Below are positions 8,672 to 18,692 of a DNA stretch of 64,000 bases, piece by piece. Position 1 is the first letter of the stretch, and every line of letters starts with the position of its first letter. The notes below the pieces were generated by a model, which ran no database searches, had not been told where the DNA came from, and saw only the letters and a list, made by a program, of their open reading frames with translations. A program made the position numbers and the translations under genes. The stretch comes from Chitinophagaceae bacterium 26-R-25 (lineage in GTDB: Bacteria > Bacteroidota > Bacteroidia > Chitinophagales > Chitinophagaceae): NCBI GenBank assembly GCA_029906195.1, contig JARWSJ010000002.1:372001-436000 (forward strand), read 5' to 3'.

Positions 8672-11600
8672 ATGAAAAGAATGCTATTACTATTGACCTT
8701 GTTCTCGTCCTATTTATCCTTCGGGCAGTTGACCCAACAGCATTTAACTGCCGCAAACGGAACAGCCATCGGTTTCTATCGATTCCTCCCCGCTGGTTAT
8801 AACCCCGCAAAAAAATATCCCATGATCGTATTCCTGCATGGCGCGGGGGAGGTTGGAAATGGTACAAGCGATTTAGGTAAAGTACTGAACAATGGAATTG
8901 GACGCCTGATTAGGTCTGGTGCAACGATGACCTTTACCGTAAATGGAGAAACCAGCAGCTTTATAGTTCTTATGCCACAGCTGGCTTCTAACTACGGTAA
9001 CTGGCAGGATTTCTATACCGATGAAATGATGAAATATGCCAAGGCCAATCTTAGCGTTGACCTGAACAGAGTATACCTCACAGGGTTAAGCCTTGGCGGT
9101 GGCGGAACCTGGCGATGGTCCAGCAGCGATACCACCCATACGATACAATTGGCCGGTATGGCCCCAATTTGCGGAACAGGAGAAACCCAGCAATATTTCT
9201 GTTGGGTAACCTATTACAGAGTAGCCTGTTGGGCATTCCATAATATGGATGATGGTACCGTGCCGGTTGGTAACACACAATATGCACAAATGACCCTCGA
9301 CAATTGCGACCCTAACCACAACGAAGTGCGTAAATTCACTTACTATCCAAGTGGCGGACACAATGCCTGGGATAAAGCTTATGATACCGGTCATGGCATT
9401 CAGAACCCCAACCTTTATGAGTTTTTCTTAATGAATCCAAGGAAGTCGCCTGATCCGGTACTACCTGTTGCCGAAGCAGGTCCGGATCAGGTTGTAAACT
9501 TTCCTCAAAACTCGGTTACTCTCGATGGCAGCAAATCTTACGATCCCAGTGGAGGTACAATAGTTTCCTATAAATGGACCGCCAAAGAACCAACGCTGCG
9601 CGGAGCCATTCAGAATCCTAACAGTGCGGTAACTACATATACTAATCTAAACCCTGGGCTGCATGTCGTTACCCTAGAGGTAACCAACAACAAGGGCCAG
9701 AAAGGCTATGACGTTGTAAACATTGGCGTTAAAGGCGATCCGGCACTCGACGTTCCACCAGTTGCTATAGCAGAAGCGGATACAACTATTAGTGCGCCAA
9801 GCGACAGCGTTCACCTGGATGGTCAGCAATCTTATGATCCCGACAATGCCATCATTGCCAGTTTCCGTTGGGAAAAAGCCTCCGGTGCGTCTGGCGACAA
9901 CATTGTAACACCTCAGGGATATAAAACATCAGTTAATGGATTAAAACCGGGCACCTATTGGTATCGCTTAACAGTTACAGATTTTACAGGCAAAGCCGGT
10001 GCAGATTCTGTAAAGGTTATTGTAAATCCGCCTCCGGCAAATAATAAACCACCGGTTGCAAATGCAGGAGATGATTTCTCCACCTCAGATAAATTTGCTT
10101 ACCTGAGCGCCGGCGCTTCTTACGACCCGGACGGCAAGATTACCACCTATCTGTGGTCACAGGTTTCCGGACCAAATACGGCAACCATTCTTTCCGGCAA
10201 TACAGTGTTCCCAACAGTTCAGGGACTCGTTTCCGGTAATTATAAGTTCCGTGTGCTCGTAACCGATAATTATGGAGCAACAGATGATGATACAGTGGCA
10301 TTGCAAGTGCTCGGAAGCAACAAAGCGCCAATTGCCAATGCGGGCCCGGATCAAAATCTTACATTACCAGCCAGCACAGCAATGCTTGATGGTAGCTTAT
10401 CCAGCGACCCGGATGGTACCATCACAACATATGCGTGGACAAAACTTAGTGGTCCTTCCGGTGGTAATATCGCCTCTCCTGGAAGTGCAAAGACACAGGT
10501 GAGCAATCTTGTGGCCGGCACATATACTTATCAGTTAGTAGTAACCGATAATATGGGCGCTACAGGCACTGCCACTACACGCGTCACAGTCGGAGTTTCA
10601 AGTAACAAGCCGCCGGTAGCAAATGCGGGCAACGACTTCAGTACCAATGACAATTTCGTTTACTTAAGCGCAGGTGCATCCTACGATCCTGATGGTAAAA
10701 TAGCAAGCTTCCTGTGGTCAAAGGTGAGCGGACCAAACAATCCTACTGTGTTGTCTGGCAACACCATGTTCCCAACCGTACAGGGCCTCATAGCAGGAAC
10801 CTACGTATACAGATGTGTAGTAACTGATAACGGTGGGGCAAGCAGCCAGGACGACGTTCAGTTTGTAGTAAATGCCAACAAGAATCCTGTTGCAGTTATC
10901 CCGAGCCAAATAGTGATTACCATTCCAGGTGGCAAATTTGACCTCAGTGCAACGCAATCTTTCGATCCCGACGGAACCATTGTTTCTTACATGTGGAGCC
11001 TTTCACATCCAGGCATCGTGAACTTGTCGGCAACAGACAAGAGTATGATTTCTCTGTCAGGACTGGTTTCTGGAGCCATTGATTTACAACTTACCGTTAC
11101 CGATAACAGAGGCGGTATAGGTACTGCAGTCGTACACGTAATAGTTACGACCAACAAGCCGCCTGTGGCAAAAGCAGGATTTGATTTTGTAACAGCAAAT
11201 TCATGGGCATACCTGAGCGGTGCAGGTTCATATGATCTTGATGGCCACATTGTTTCATTCGCGTGGACGCAGGCTCAAGGACCAAGTACGGCTAATATCC
11301 TGGGCGCAAATACAATGTTCCCAACCGTTTCATCACTTGTACCAGGTATCTACAGGTTCAATTTGGTAGTAACTGACGACGCCGGATTCTCATCCAGTGA
11401 CTATGTAACGGTCGTAGTAATACCATCTAACAGTGAAACCGTTGTTCCTAATCAGCTTCTGGTCGGAACACTCAGAAACGATCTGTCGGCAAATGGTGGT
11501 ACTGCATTACTGTATCCAAATCCGGTACGCGAAACAGCCAAGCTATTATTGAACAACACACTTACCGGAAAAGTGCAAATAGTAGTATTCGACGCTACAG

Positions 11601-11752
11601 GTAAAATGCAAATGACAGCGAACTACGATAAACGTACTTCAGACTTCCAACAACAACTGGATGTTTCCAAACTTCCTCAGGGTGTTTACTATATGCGAAT
11701 AATGGTAGATGGAAAATCTGCGAGCGCTGTTAAAAAGTTCATTAAACTATAA
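8672..11752 (+). CDS. Secreted esterase-like hydrolase with seven PKD-type units (paralogue 3)
   Basis: A 1026-residue protein from the chosen ATG. An upstream in-frame TTG at 8618 would add 18 residues before an otherwise normal signal peptide, so it was not used. The signal peptide (1-18) ends near LSFGQ. The hydrolase domain (about 22-265) has LHGAGEVGNG, GLSLGGGG (Ser140), MDDGTV and GGHNAWD. About seven PKD-like units follow, of which the third, fifth and seventh are the YLSxGxSYD..NTMFPTV subtype and the others the TLDG subtype. The sorting domain starts near LLYPNPVRETAKL and ends KKFIKL. A strong intrinsic terminator follows at once. The sorting domain is closer to that of paralogue 6 than to its neighbours, a sign of segment exchange within the array. 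Confidence 0.87.
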   Translation: MKRMLLLLTLFSSYLSFGQLTQQHLTAANGTAIGFYRFLPAGYNPAKKYPMIVFLHGAGEVGNGTSDLGKVLNNGIGRLIRSGATMTFTVNGETSSFIVLMPQLASNYGNWQDFYTDEMMKYAKANLSVDLNRVYLTGLSLGGGGTWRWSSSDTTHTIQLAGMAPICGTGETQQYFCWVTYYRVACWAFHNMDDGTVPVGNTQYAQMTLDNCDPNHNEVRKFTYYPSGGHNAWDKAYDTGHGIQNPNLYEFFLMNPRKSPDPVLPVAEAGPDQVVNFPQNSVTLDGSKSYDPSGGTIVSYKWTAKEPTLRGAIQNPNSAVTTYTNLNPGLHVVTLEVTNNKGQKGYDVVNIGVKGDPALDVPPVAIAEADTTISAPSDSVHLDGQQSYDPDNAIIASFRWEKASGASGDNIVTPQGYKTSVNGLKPGTYWYRLTVTDFTGKAGADSVKVIVNPPPANNKPPVANAGDDFSTSDKFAYLSAGASYDPDGKITTYLWSQVSGPNTATILSGNTVFPTVQGLVSGNYKFRVLVTDNYGATDDDTVALQVLGSNKAPIANAGPDQNLTLPASTAMLDGSLSSDPDGTITTYAWTKLSGPSGGNIASPGSAKTQVSNLVAGTYTYQLVVTDNMGATGTATTRVTVGVSSNKPPVANAGNDFSTNDNFVYLSAGASYDPDGKIASFLWSKVSGPNNPTVLSGNTMFPTVQGLIAGTYVYRCVVTDNGGASSQDDVQFVVNANKNPVAVIPSQIVITIPGGKFDLSATQSFDPDGTIVSYMWSLSHPGIVNLSATDKSMISLSGLVSGAIDLQLTVTDNRGGIGTAVVHVIVTTNKPPVAKAGFDFVTANSWAYLSGAGSYDLDGHIVSFAWTQAQGPSTANILGANTMFPTVSSLVPGIYRFNLVVTDDAGFSSSDYVTVVVIPSNSETVVPNQLLVGTLRNDLSANGGTALLYPNPVRETAKLLLNNTLTGKVQIVVFDATGKMQMTANYDKRTSDFQQQLDVSKLPQGVYYMRIMVDGKSASAVKKFIKL

Positions 11753-11776
11753 TTGAAAATTTTATCACTCATAAAG

Positions 11777-11799
11777 AAAGGGCCTTCGGGCCCTTTTTG
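11777..11799 (+). terminator. Intrinsic terminator with UUCG tetraloop
   Basis: The stem AAAGGGCC/GGCCCTTT closes a TTCG loop and is followed by TTG. It lies 24 bp after the stop codon of paralogue 3. Confidence 0.88.
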
Positions 11800-11819
11800 T
11801 TTTACTATGTTGGATCAAT

Positions 11820-11839
11820 TTACTAACGATCGTTAGTAA
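11820..11839. promoter_or_regulatory. Perfect 20-bp palindrome, candidate TetR-type operator
   Basis: TTACTAACGATCGTTAGTAA is a perfect inverted repeat without spacer. The core CTAACGATCGTTAG has the form of TetR-family operators (CNAACGNNCGTTNG is a type I recall). It stands alone 21 bp after the terminator, 1 kb before the next gene, with no regulator gene nearby. Confidence 0.45.
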
Positions 11840-12839
11840 GTTTCAGGTAACATCATTGCAATCGGAATTTTTTTGTTGAAATAAAAAATCTTAGCAAACC
11901 GAATCGCTTGTGCTGCGCTCATTCCTTGTCGTTAGCCATTGTTATTTTGCGCAGCTATACATTACAACTAAGTGTTATAAGAATTTTTAACTATTGTTTT
12001 ACAGACTGTATGATATTAATCATCATCCGGACTAGCTTCTCGTGTTTGAAGAATAAATAACGAGGCTTACCTTCGCGTCGCGAAAGAAAATTTTCGATTT
12101 TTTGACAAGTAAAAAATATATTTTTTTTGGTAGAACATAGAACGTTTACCTGTTGCTATACTTGTCAAACAGACACATATCCGCACCCCAAATGAATTTT
12201 CGCAATGCCCGGATCAGCTTATTTATTAAAAAAATAAATAACTAAAAAGCTCATTTGCAACAGACTGAAAAAGTAGAAGTGAGCGAAAACAAAACTCATG
12301 TTTTGATCGGGGCAATTAAATATTAAAAATCTCGTTATACGTTGCAAAAAAAAGGAGCTTGGTCCCTGGTAAGTATTCGCGATAAACTTATTCAGGCATT
12401 ACAATACGAAGATGGGGAAGAATCGCGCCAATATTGAGATGCGCGCAAAATTCAAATAACATAAAAAACTTATACCCTTATACACATTTTCCCCATTTTG
12501 GTATAGATATTGCTTTAGGAAAACTCCATGAAAACGGAACATTGAATGTTCGGAAGAGAATAAAGGTTTGAGGTTAAGGCACACCGTTAGATATTCAATT
12601 GTCAATTCGCATTTTTGAAGTGGTAAATGTAAATGCGAGACTCACTCACGTACTGGATTTCTGCTACCCCAACCGAAAGCTTATTCAATTCTTATTTTAT
12701 GTGAAAAAGCAGGACGAACGCTGCTATTCATCCATGTAAAGTTTTGCTTGTACAAAACAGCACGTGGAGTGAAGCAGGAAAGGTATGCCCTGTTTTGTTT
12801 GAAAAGTAAATGAAAAATCTGAAAAAAATCTGATTGCAA
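11840..12839. other. 1-kb AT-rich intergenic region without a supported gene
   Basis: Rich in A/T runs and without a convincing reading frame on either strand. A short palindrome TTCGCGTCGCGAA lies at 12072-12084. No clear -7 box was found upstream of the next gene. The length may point to a long leader, a decayed gene or a small RNA, none of which the sequence alone supports. Confidence 0.5.
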
Positions 12840-15422
12840 ATGAGATCCTTTTTACTCGGTCTGTTAGTGCTGATTAGTGCTTCCTCCTCTTTCGCACAGC
12901 AAGTTGCGAAATCAATGACATCCTCTGCAGGTTTGTTTGTTGGCTTCTATGATTTTAGGCCACCTGGCTATGTAGCGTCCAACACTACCAAAAAGTATCC
13001 ATTGATCATATTTCTCCATGGCATTGGAGAGCGTGGTAATGGTACAACCGATCTTCCCAATGTTTGTGCAAACGGTATACCTCGCAATATAAAGTGGGGC
13101 TCTACAATGACTTATACAGTTAATGGCGTTACCGAAAGCTTCCTGGTATTGTCTCCGCAATTGGATACAAAGTATGGCGGCTGGGTGAATGGCTATGTAG
13201 ATGCCATGCTTGAATATGCAAAAGCAAATCTTAACTACGATCCTGATCGCGTGTACCTTACCGGCTTAAGCGCCGGCGGTGGTGGCACATGGGACTATGT
13301 ATCCAACAAAGCGGGTAACGCCGGCATTTTCGCCGCAATTGCCCCTGTGTGCGGTTCCAGCTACACTGCTTATGGTATGTGCTACATTGCACAGGCACAC
13401 CTTCCCGTATGGGCCTTCCACGCTGTGGATGATGGTACCGTACCGGTAAGCATGACTCAAAATGCAATAGCGCTGATTAATAAATGCTCACCAGCTCCAA
13501 ATCCTGCACCAAAAGTAACCTACTATGCTGCAGGCCTTGGTGGACACGGTATTTGGTATATGAGCTACGATGAAACGCACACGTATGCCAATCCAAATCT
13601 TTATGAATGGTTCCTCTCAAAAAGAAGAAGCACAAATGGTAATGGTGTGAACCAGGCACCTGTTGTGCAACTGACAAATGATATTTCCCTTGTTCTACCA
13701 ACAAATTCTACAACGCTTGATGCAAGCAAATCTTATGATTTTGATGGTACTGTAGCATCTTATAGCTGGACGCAGGTATCTGGTCCTTCGACGGCTGCAA
13801 TTGCATCTGCTACCTCTGCAACTACAAAAGTTAGTAACATGGTGGAAGGAACATATGTGTTCCAGGTAAAAATTACTGACGATAAAGGCGCGAGTTCAAC
13901 TGGTCAATTAAAAGTATTGGTTCAGACAACTTACGGTGCTGACCTGGCACCAATATGTAAAGCTGGTGATGATTTTACTTCTGCTAACAGCACTGTATAC
14001 TTAAGCGGTGCGGGATCTTATGATCCTGATGGCAAAATTGCAACCTACCAGTGGTATCAAATCGCCGGACCTGCAACGGCAACTATTACTGATGGCACGA
14101 CTCCTTTCCCAACTATCAGTAAGTTAGTTACCGGGAACTACAAATTCAGATTGGTGGTAACCGATAATGTTGGTAAACCTGCCGACGACACAGTAGCAGT
14201 TAGTATATCAACCGGCTCTGTTGTACTTGTTCCGCCGGTAGTAAAGATCACCGGTACAACCACCATTACTTTGCCAACAAATACGACAACACTTGATGGT
14301 AGCAGTTCTATCAGTAGCAATGCCAATGGAACGATCAGCAGCTATCAGTGGTCACAGGTTTCTGGTCCTAATACCGCAACGTTTGGCACAGCTACCGCAA
14401 AAGCTACAACTGTAAATGGACTGGTAGCGGGCACTTACAGCTTCCAGTTGAAAGTAACAGATAACCTTGGTTCAACAGGAACAACAACAGTTACAGTTAC
14501 AGTGAAAGCATCTACCGGCAGCAACAAAGCGCCGATAGCCAATGCCGGTGCGGATTTCACCACACAATACAAAGACTACGCATACCTGAGTGGTGGTGCT
14601 TCATACGATCCTGACGGAAGTATCGCAACGTGGGCATGGACGCAAATAAGCGGACCAAACACGGCAAAGATCGTTTCAGGAAACTCTATGTTCCCAACCA
14701 TCAACAATATGGTAGCTGGTACTTATACATTCAGATTAACAGTAACAGATAATCTTGGAGCAACTGCTTCCGATGATGTGAACGTATCACTCGGTTCAAC
14801 TGGCAAACCTCCGGTTGCGAATGCAGGTAACGATTTCAGCACATCTAACAACTATGCATACCTGAGCGGCGGTGCATCATACGATCCTGATGGCAGCATA
14901 ACAGGATGGGCATGGTCACAGGTAAGCGGACCAAATACTGCATCAATACTTTCAGGAAACTCAATGTTCCCAACAGTTCAAAGTCTTGTCGCAGGATCTT
15001 ACACTTTCCGCGTGAAAGTAACTGATAACAGCGGTCAGTCTGCAACTGATGACGTAGTGTTAACCGTAACAGCAAAAACTGCAACAGCAGCGCTGGCCGG
15101 ATCTGTAAGCACACAAGCGTTGAGTGTAGATGTAAATGCAGGATCTACTAAGGTGAATGACCTGGCAAAAGAACCAACCATTTATCCAAACCCTGCAACC
15201 AACCAGATCACTGTTACATTCACTAATGATTTTGTCGGCAACTACAAATTCTTAGTGTACGATGTGAAAGGAAAAGTTGTAACTCAATATAATTATTCTA
15301 AGCAGGCGGGTCAGGTACAGCAAAAGCTTGACATTTCAAAACTGCCTGCAGGAATGTACTATTTGGAAACTATTTATGAGGGCAACCAGAAGGCTGTCAG
15401 CAAAAAGTTTGTAAAACTGTAG
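12840..15422 (+). CDS. Secreted esterase-like hydrolase with five PKD-type units (paralogue 4)
   Basis: An 860-residue protein. The ATG at 12840 is preferred over the in-frame TTG two codons earlier because it starts a clean signal peptide, MRSFLLGLLVLISASSSFAQ. The hydrolase domain has LHGIGERGNG, nucleophile elbow GLSAGGGG (Ser144; Ala replaces the usual Leu, as in paralogue 7), VDDGTV and GGHGIW. Five PKD-like units follow in the subtype order B-A-B-A-A (A: YLSGGxSYDPDG; B: TLDGS). The type A T9SS sorting domain begins near IYPNPATNQITV and ends KKFVKL. It is nearly identical to that of paralogue 5, including the 20-odd residues before it, which points to recent duplication or gene conversion. 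Export through the outer membrane is expected; the substrate is unknown. Confidence 0.87.
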   Translation: MRSFLLGLLVLISASSSFAQQVAKSMTSSAGLFVGFYDFRPPGYVASNTTKKYPLIIFLHGIGERGNGTTDLPNVCANGIPRNIKWGSTMTYTVNGVTESFLVLSPQLDTKYGGWVNGYVDAMLEYAKANLNYDPDRVYLTGLSAGGGGTWDYVSNKAGNAGIFAAIAPVCGSSYTAYGMCYIAQAHLPVWAFHAVDDGTVPVSMTQNAIALINKCSPAPNPAPKVTYYAAGLGGHGIWYMSYDETHTYANPNLYEWFLSKRRSTNGNGVNQAPVVQLTNDISLVLPTNSTTLDASKSYDFDGTVASYSWTQVSGPSTAAIASATSATTKVSNMVEGTYVFQVKITDDKGASSTGQLKVLVQTTYGADLAPICKAGDDFTSANSTVYLSGAGSYDPDGKIATYQWYQIAGPATATITDGTTPFPTISKLVTGNYKFRLVVTDNVGKPADDTVAVSISTGSVVLVPPVVKITGTTTITLPTNTTTLDGSSSISSNANGTISSYQWSQVSGPNTATFGTATAKATTVNGLVAGTYSFQLKVTDNLGSTGTTTVTVTVKASTGSNKAPIANAGADFTTQYKDYAYLSGGASYDPDGSIATWAWTQISGPNTAKIVSGNSMFPTINNMVAGTYTFRLTVTDNLGATASDDVNVSLGSTGKPPVANAGNDFSTSNNYAYLSGGASYDPDGSITGWAWSQVSGPNTASILSGNSMFPTVQSLVAGSYTFRVKVTDNSGQSATDDVVLTVTAKTATAALAGSVSTQALSVDVNAGSTKVNDLAKEPTIYPNPATNQITVTFTNDFVGNYKFLVYDVKGKVVTQYNYSKQAGQVQQKLDISKLPAGMYYLETIYEGNQKAVSKKFVKL

Positions 15423-15439
15423 CACCAGGTAATGTGCTC

Positions 15440-15588
15440 ATTTGAAAATTTGAAAATTGTCTCTGTGTGGCTTCTCTGTTGTGGGTTCAGTCTCTTTGAA
15501 TATTGGAGAGTTGGCAAAACATTGGAAAGGATACACCGGCAGCATTTTCAAATTTTCAAATCCTCAAATTTTCAAATTTGAAAATTGG
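15440..15588. repeat. Foldback repeat, TTTGAAAATTTGAAAATTG family
   Basis: The left arm at 15440-15459 pairs with the longer right arm at 15544-15588. It fills most of the gap between paralogues 4 and 5. The same family occurs at 18539-18692. Confidence 0.75.
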
Positions 15589-15636
15589 GTAAACCGTAGT
15601 TGTATGAAATGATGTTTTTTCAAAAATGATTAAATT

Positions 15637-18534
15637 ATGAAAAGTATTTTACTTATTGCGGGGATTTTGTGTTTGTCGGTGTTTGCCGGAGCGCAACAGG
15701 TAGCTCGTAGTTTAACTGCAACGAACGGTAAGAAGATCGGGTTTTATGAATATAAGCCTACGGATTATTCTACATCAAAAAAATATCCCCTTATTATTTT
15801 CCTCCATGGGATTGGAGAGAGAGGCAATGGCACAACAGATCTTCCAAGAGTGTTGGCAAATGCCACTCCACGCATGATCAGAGCAGGCAACACCATGACT
15901 TTCACCAATCCTAAAACAGGGGTTCGCGAAACGTTTCTTGTGTTGACTCCTCAATTAGACGTACAATACGGCAGTTGGGAAAACTTTTATGTGGACGAAA
16001 TGTTGAAGTACGCCAAAGCTAATCTTAGCATCGATCCAAATCGCGTGTTTCTATGCGGGCTCAGCCTTGGTGGCGGTGGTGTTTGGAAATATGCAACCAA
16101 CTCATTAAAAAATGCCAGTCAGTTTGCCGGCATCATTCCATGTTGTGGAACTGGTGAAGGAACTGACTTTTGTAATCTTAATAAGGCAAAAACGGCCGTA
16201 TGGGGATTCCATGCTATGGACGACGGAACTGTAGGAGTGGGAAATACACAGTACGCACAAATTAAATTGGCACAGTGTACCCCCGCCATGACTGCGAAGT
16301 TTACTTACTATGCATCAGGCGGACATGGTATTTGGGAAAGAGCTTTCGATCCTGGCCATGGCTTTCAAAATCCTAACGTGTACGAATGGATGCTTGGTTT
16401 ATCTCGTGATGGTAATAATAATGACAACCAGGGACAAGACAATAACAACCAGGGCAAACCTCAGGTTCCTAATGTTGTACCTGTTTCAAACGCAGGCGGT
16501 GACCAGGCAATTACGTTACCTGTAAACACCGTAACATTAAACGGAACCGGTTCAAAAGACAGCGACGGTTCAATTAAAAAATATGCATGGACAAAAGTAA
16601 GCGGACCTGCCGGTGGCACCATTGCGTCTCCATCTGATGCAACAACAAAGGTTAACGGCCTTACTGTAGGTACATATGTGTTCCAGTTAACTGTAATAGA
16701 TGATCAAGGTGCAACTGCTTCTGATAATGTTACCGTTTCCGTAAACGCAGCTGTAGTGGTTAACTTACCGCCAACAGCAGACGCGGGAGCTGCACAAACA
16801 ATTACATTGCCTGTGAACAGTGTAACATTGAACGGAACAGGCTCAAAAGATAGTGATGGTAAGATTAAAAAATATGGATGGACAAAAGTAAGCGGACCAG
16901 CTGATGGTTCTATTGCGTCTCCATCTGATGCGACAACAAAAGTTAACGGACTTTCAGCAGGTACTTATGTGTTCCAGTTAACTGTAACGGATGACGACGG
17001 AGCAACTGCTTCTAAAAATGTATCCATTTCTGTAAATCCAGCTGTAGTGGTTAACACGCCACCAACAGCCGACGCAGGTGATGCACAAACAATTACATTA
17101 CCTGTAAACAGTGTAACATTAAACGGAACAGGATCAAAAGACAGCGACGGTAAAATTAAAAAATATGCATGGGCAAAAGTAAGCGGACCATCTGCTGGTG
17201 CTATTGCTTCTCCAAATGATGCAACAACAAAAATTGCCAGTTTGATAGTGGGTGGTTATGTATTCCGGTTGACAGTAACGGATGACGGCGGCGCAACTTC
17301 TTATAGTGATGTAGTGGTTACTGTGAAGCCGGCTGTGGTTCCAATTAACCAGCCGCCAACAGCAGATGCCGGTGATGCGCAAACTATTACGCTGCCAGCA
17401 AACAATGTAACACTCAATGGTGACGGCTCAAAAGATAGTGATGGTAAAATCGTAACTTATACATGGACGAAAATAAGTGGACCGGCATCAGGCACAATTG
17501 CTACGCCGTCTGCAGTATCAACGAAGGTTACTGGCCTGGTTGAAGGTGCATACATTTTCAATTTAACGGTGACAGATAACGCAGGCGCAACTGCTTCAGC
17601 CACTGTTTCGGTTACGGTAAAACCAGTTGTTGTGGCCAACAAACCGCCAGTGGCGAAGGCCGGAGATGATTTCTCTACAGCAAATACCTATGCGTATTTG
17701 AGTGGCGCAGGTTCTTATGATCTGGATGGAAGCATCGTGTCATGGACATGGAAGCAACTGAGCGGACCAAACACTGCAACCGTTCTTTCCGGAAACACAA
17801 TGTTCCCGACAATTGAAAACCTGGTTTTGGGTACTTATACTTTCAAATTAACAGTAACAGATAATTCTGGTGCAAGCGTTTCCGATGAAGTAAAAGTAAC
17901 AGTCATTCCGGGCAAAGTGCCGATCGCCAATGCAGGTACCGATTTCAGTACATCTAACAATTATGCATACCTGAGCGGCGGTGCATCATACGATCCCGAC
18001 GGAAGTATAAAAGGATGGGCATGGTCACAGGTAAACGGGCCAAACAAAGCGTCCATACTTTCTGCAGACGGAATGTTCCCAACAGTACAAAACCTTGTTG
18101 CAGGGGCTTATACGTTCCGCTTAAAAGTAACGGACAACAGTGGTCAGTCTGCAACGGACGATATAGTAGTAACGGTAAAAGCGAATACGGCTAAATCTGC
18201 GGTAGCAGGTAGTAGCTTGAGCACACAAGCTTTGGGAACAGATGTAAATGTAGGATCTACTAAGGTGAATGATCTGGCGAAAGAACCAAGCATTTATCCA
18301 AATCCTGCAACAAACCAGATCACTGTTACGTTCAACAATGATTTTGTTGGCAACTACAAATTCGTAGTGTACGATGTTAAAGGAAAAATTGTAACTCAAT
18401 ATAATTATTCTAAGCAAGCGGGTCAGGTGCAACAGCAGCTTGACATTTCAAAACTGCCTGCAGGAATGTATTATTTAGAAACTATTTATGAAGGCAGTCT
18501 GAAACCTGTCATCAAGAAGTTCGTGAAACTTTAG
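15637..18534 (+). CDS. Secreted esterase-like hydrolase with six PKD-type units (paralogue 5)
   Basis: A 965-residue protein with signal peptide MKSILLIAGILCLSVFAGAQ. The hydrolase domain has LHGIGERGNG, GLSLGGGG (Ser143), MDDGTV and GGHGIW, with a CCGTGEG motif. Its N-terminal domain is nearly the same as that of paralogue 6 over about 250 residues. A low-complexity Asn/Gln/Asp linker (about 264-285) leads into six PKD-like units. Four consecutive B units (PPTADAG...ITLPVNSVTLNG) are very similar to one another at protein and DNA level, then two A units follow. The sorting domain (IYPNPATNQITV to KKFVKL) is almost identical to that of paralogue 4. The gene thus looks like a mosaic of its two neighbours. 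Function and export are as for the other copies. Confidence 0.87.
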   Translation: MKSILLIAGILCLSVFAGAQQVARSLTATNGKKIGFYEYKPTDYSTSKKYPLIIFLHGIGERGNGTTDLPRVLANATPRMIRAGNTMTFTNPKTGVRETFLVLTPQLDVQYGSWENFYVDEMLKYAKANLSIDPNRVFLCGLSLGGGGVWKYATNSLKNASQFAGIIPCCGTGEGTDFCNLNKAKTAVWGFHAMDDGTVGVGNTQYAQIKLAQCTPAMTAKFTYYASGGHGIWERAFDPGHGFQNPNVYEWMLGLSRDGNNNDNQGQDNNNQGKPQVPNVVPVSNAGGDQAITLPVNTVTLNGTGSKDSDGSIKKYAWTKVSGPAGGTIASPSDATTKVNGLTVGTYVFQLTVIDDQGATASDNVTVSVNAAVVVNLPPTADAGAAQTITLPVNSVTLNGTGSKDSDGKIKKYGWTKVSGPADGSIASPSDATTKVNGLSAGTYVFQLTVTDDDGATASKNVSISVNPAVVVNTPPTADAGDAQTITLPVNSVTLNGTGSKDSDGKIKKYAWAKVSGPSAGAIASPNDATTKIASLIVGGYVFRLTVTDDGGATSYSDVVVTVKPAVVPINQPPTADAGDAQTITLPANNVTLNGDGSKDSDGKIVTYTWTKISGPASGTIATPSAVSTKVTGLVEGAYIFNLTVTDNAGATASATVSVTVKPVVVANKPPVAKAGDDFSTANTYAYLSGAGSYDLDGSIVSWTWKQLSGPNTATVLSGNTMFPTIENLVLGTYTFKLTVTDNSGASVSDEVKVTVIPGKVPIANAGTDFSTSNNYAYLSGGASYDPDGSIKGWAWSQVNGPNKASILSADGMFPTVQNLVAGAYTFRLKVTDNSGQSATDDIVVTVKANTAKSAVAGSSLSTQALGTDVNVGSTKVNDLAKEPSIYPNPATNQITVTFNNDFVGNYKFVVYDVKGKIVTQYNYSKQAGQVQQQLDISKLPAGMYYLETIYEGSLKPVIKKFVKL

Positions 18535-18538
18535 TCAA

Positions 18539-18692
18539 TATGAAAATTTGAAAATATGAAAATTTGAAAATGTAATACGGCGGTCTTTCCGGTGTGTCGC
18601 AAACCCTCAAACACTTAAAGAGGTATGATTAAAGTGTTGAGAACTTGCACAGAAACTATTTTCAAATTTCCATATTTTCAGATTCTCAAATT
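18539..18692. repeat. Foldback repeat, AAATTTGAAAATATG family
   Basis: The left arm at 18539-18572 (tandem TATGAAAATTTGAAAA words) is mirrored at 18659-18692. It begins just after the stop of paralogue 5. Confidence 0.75.
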
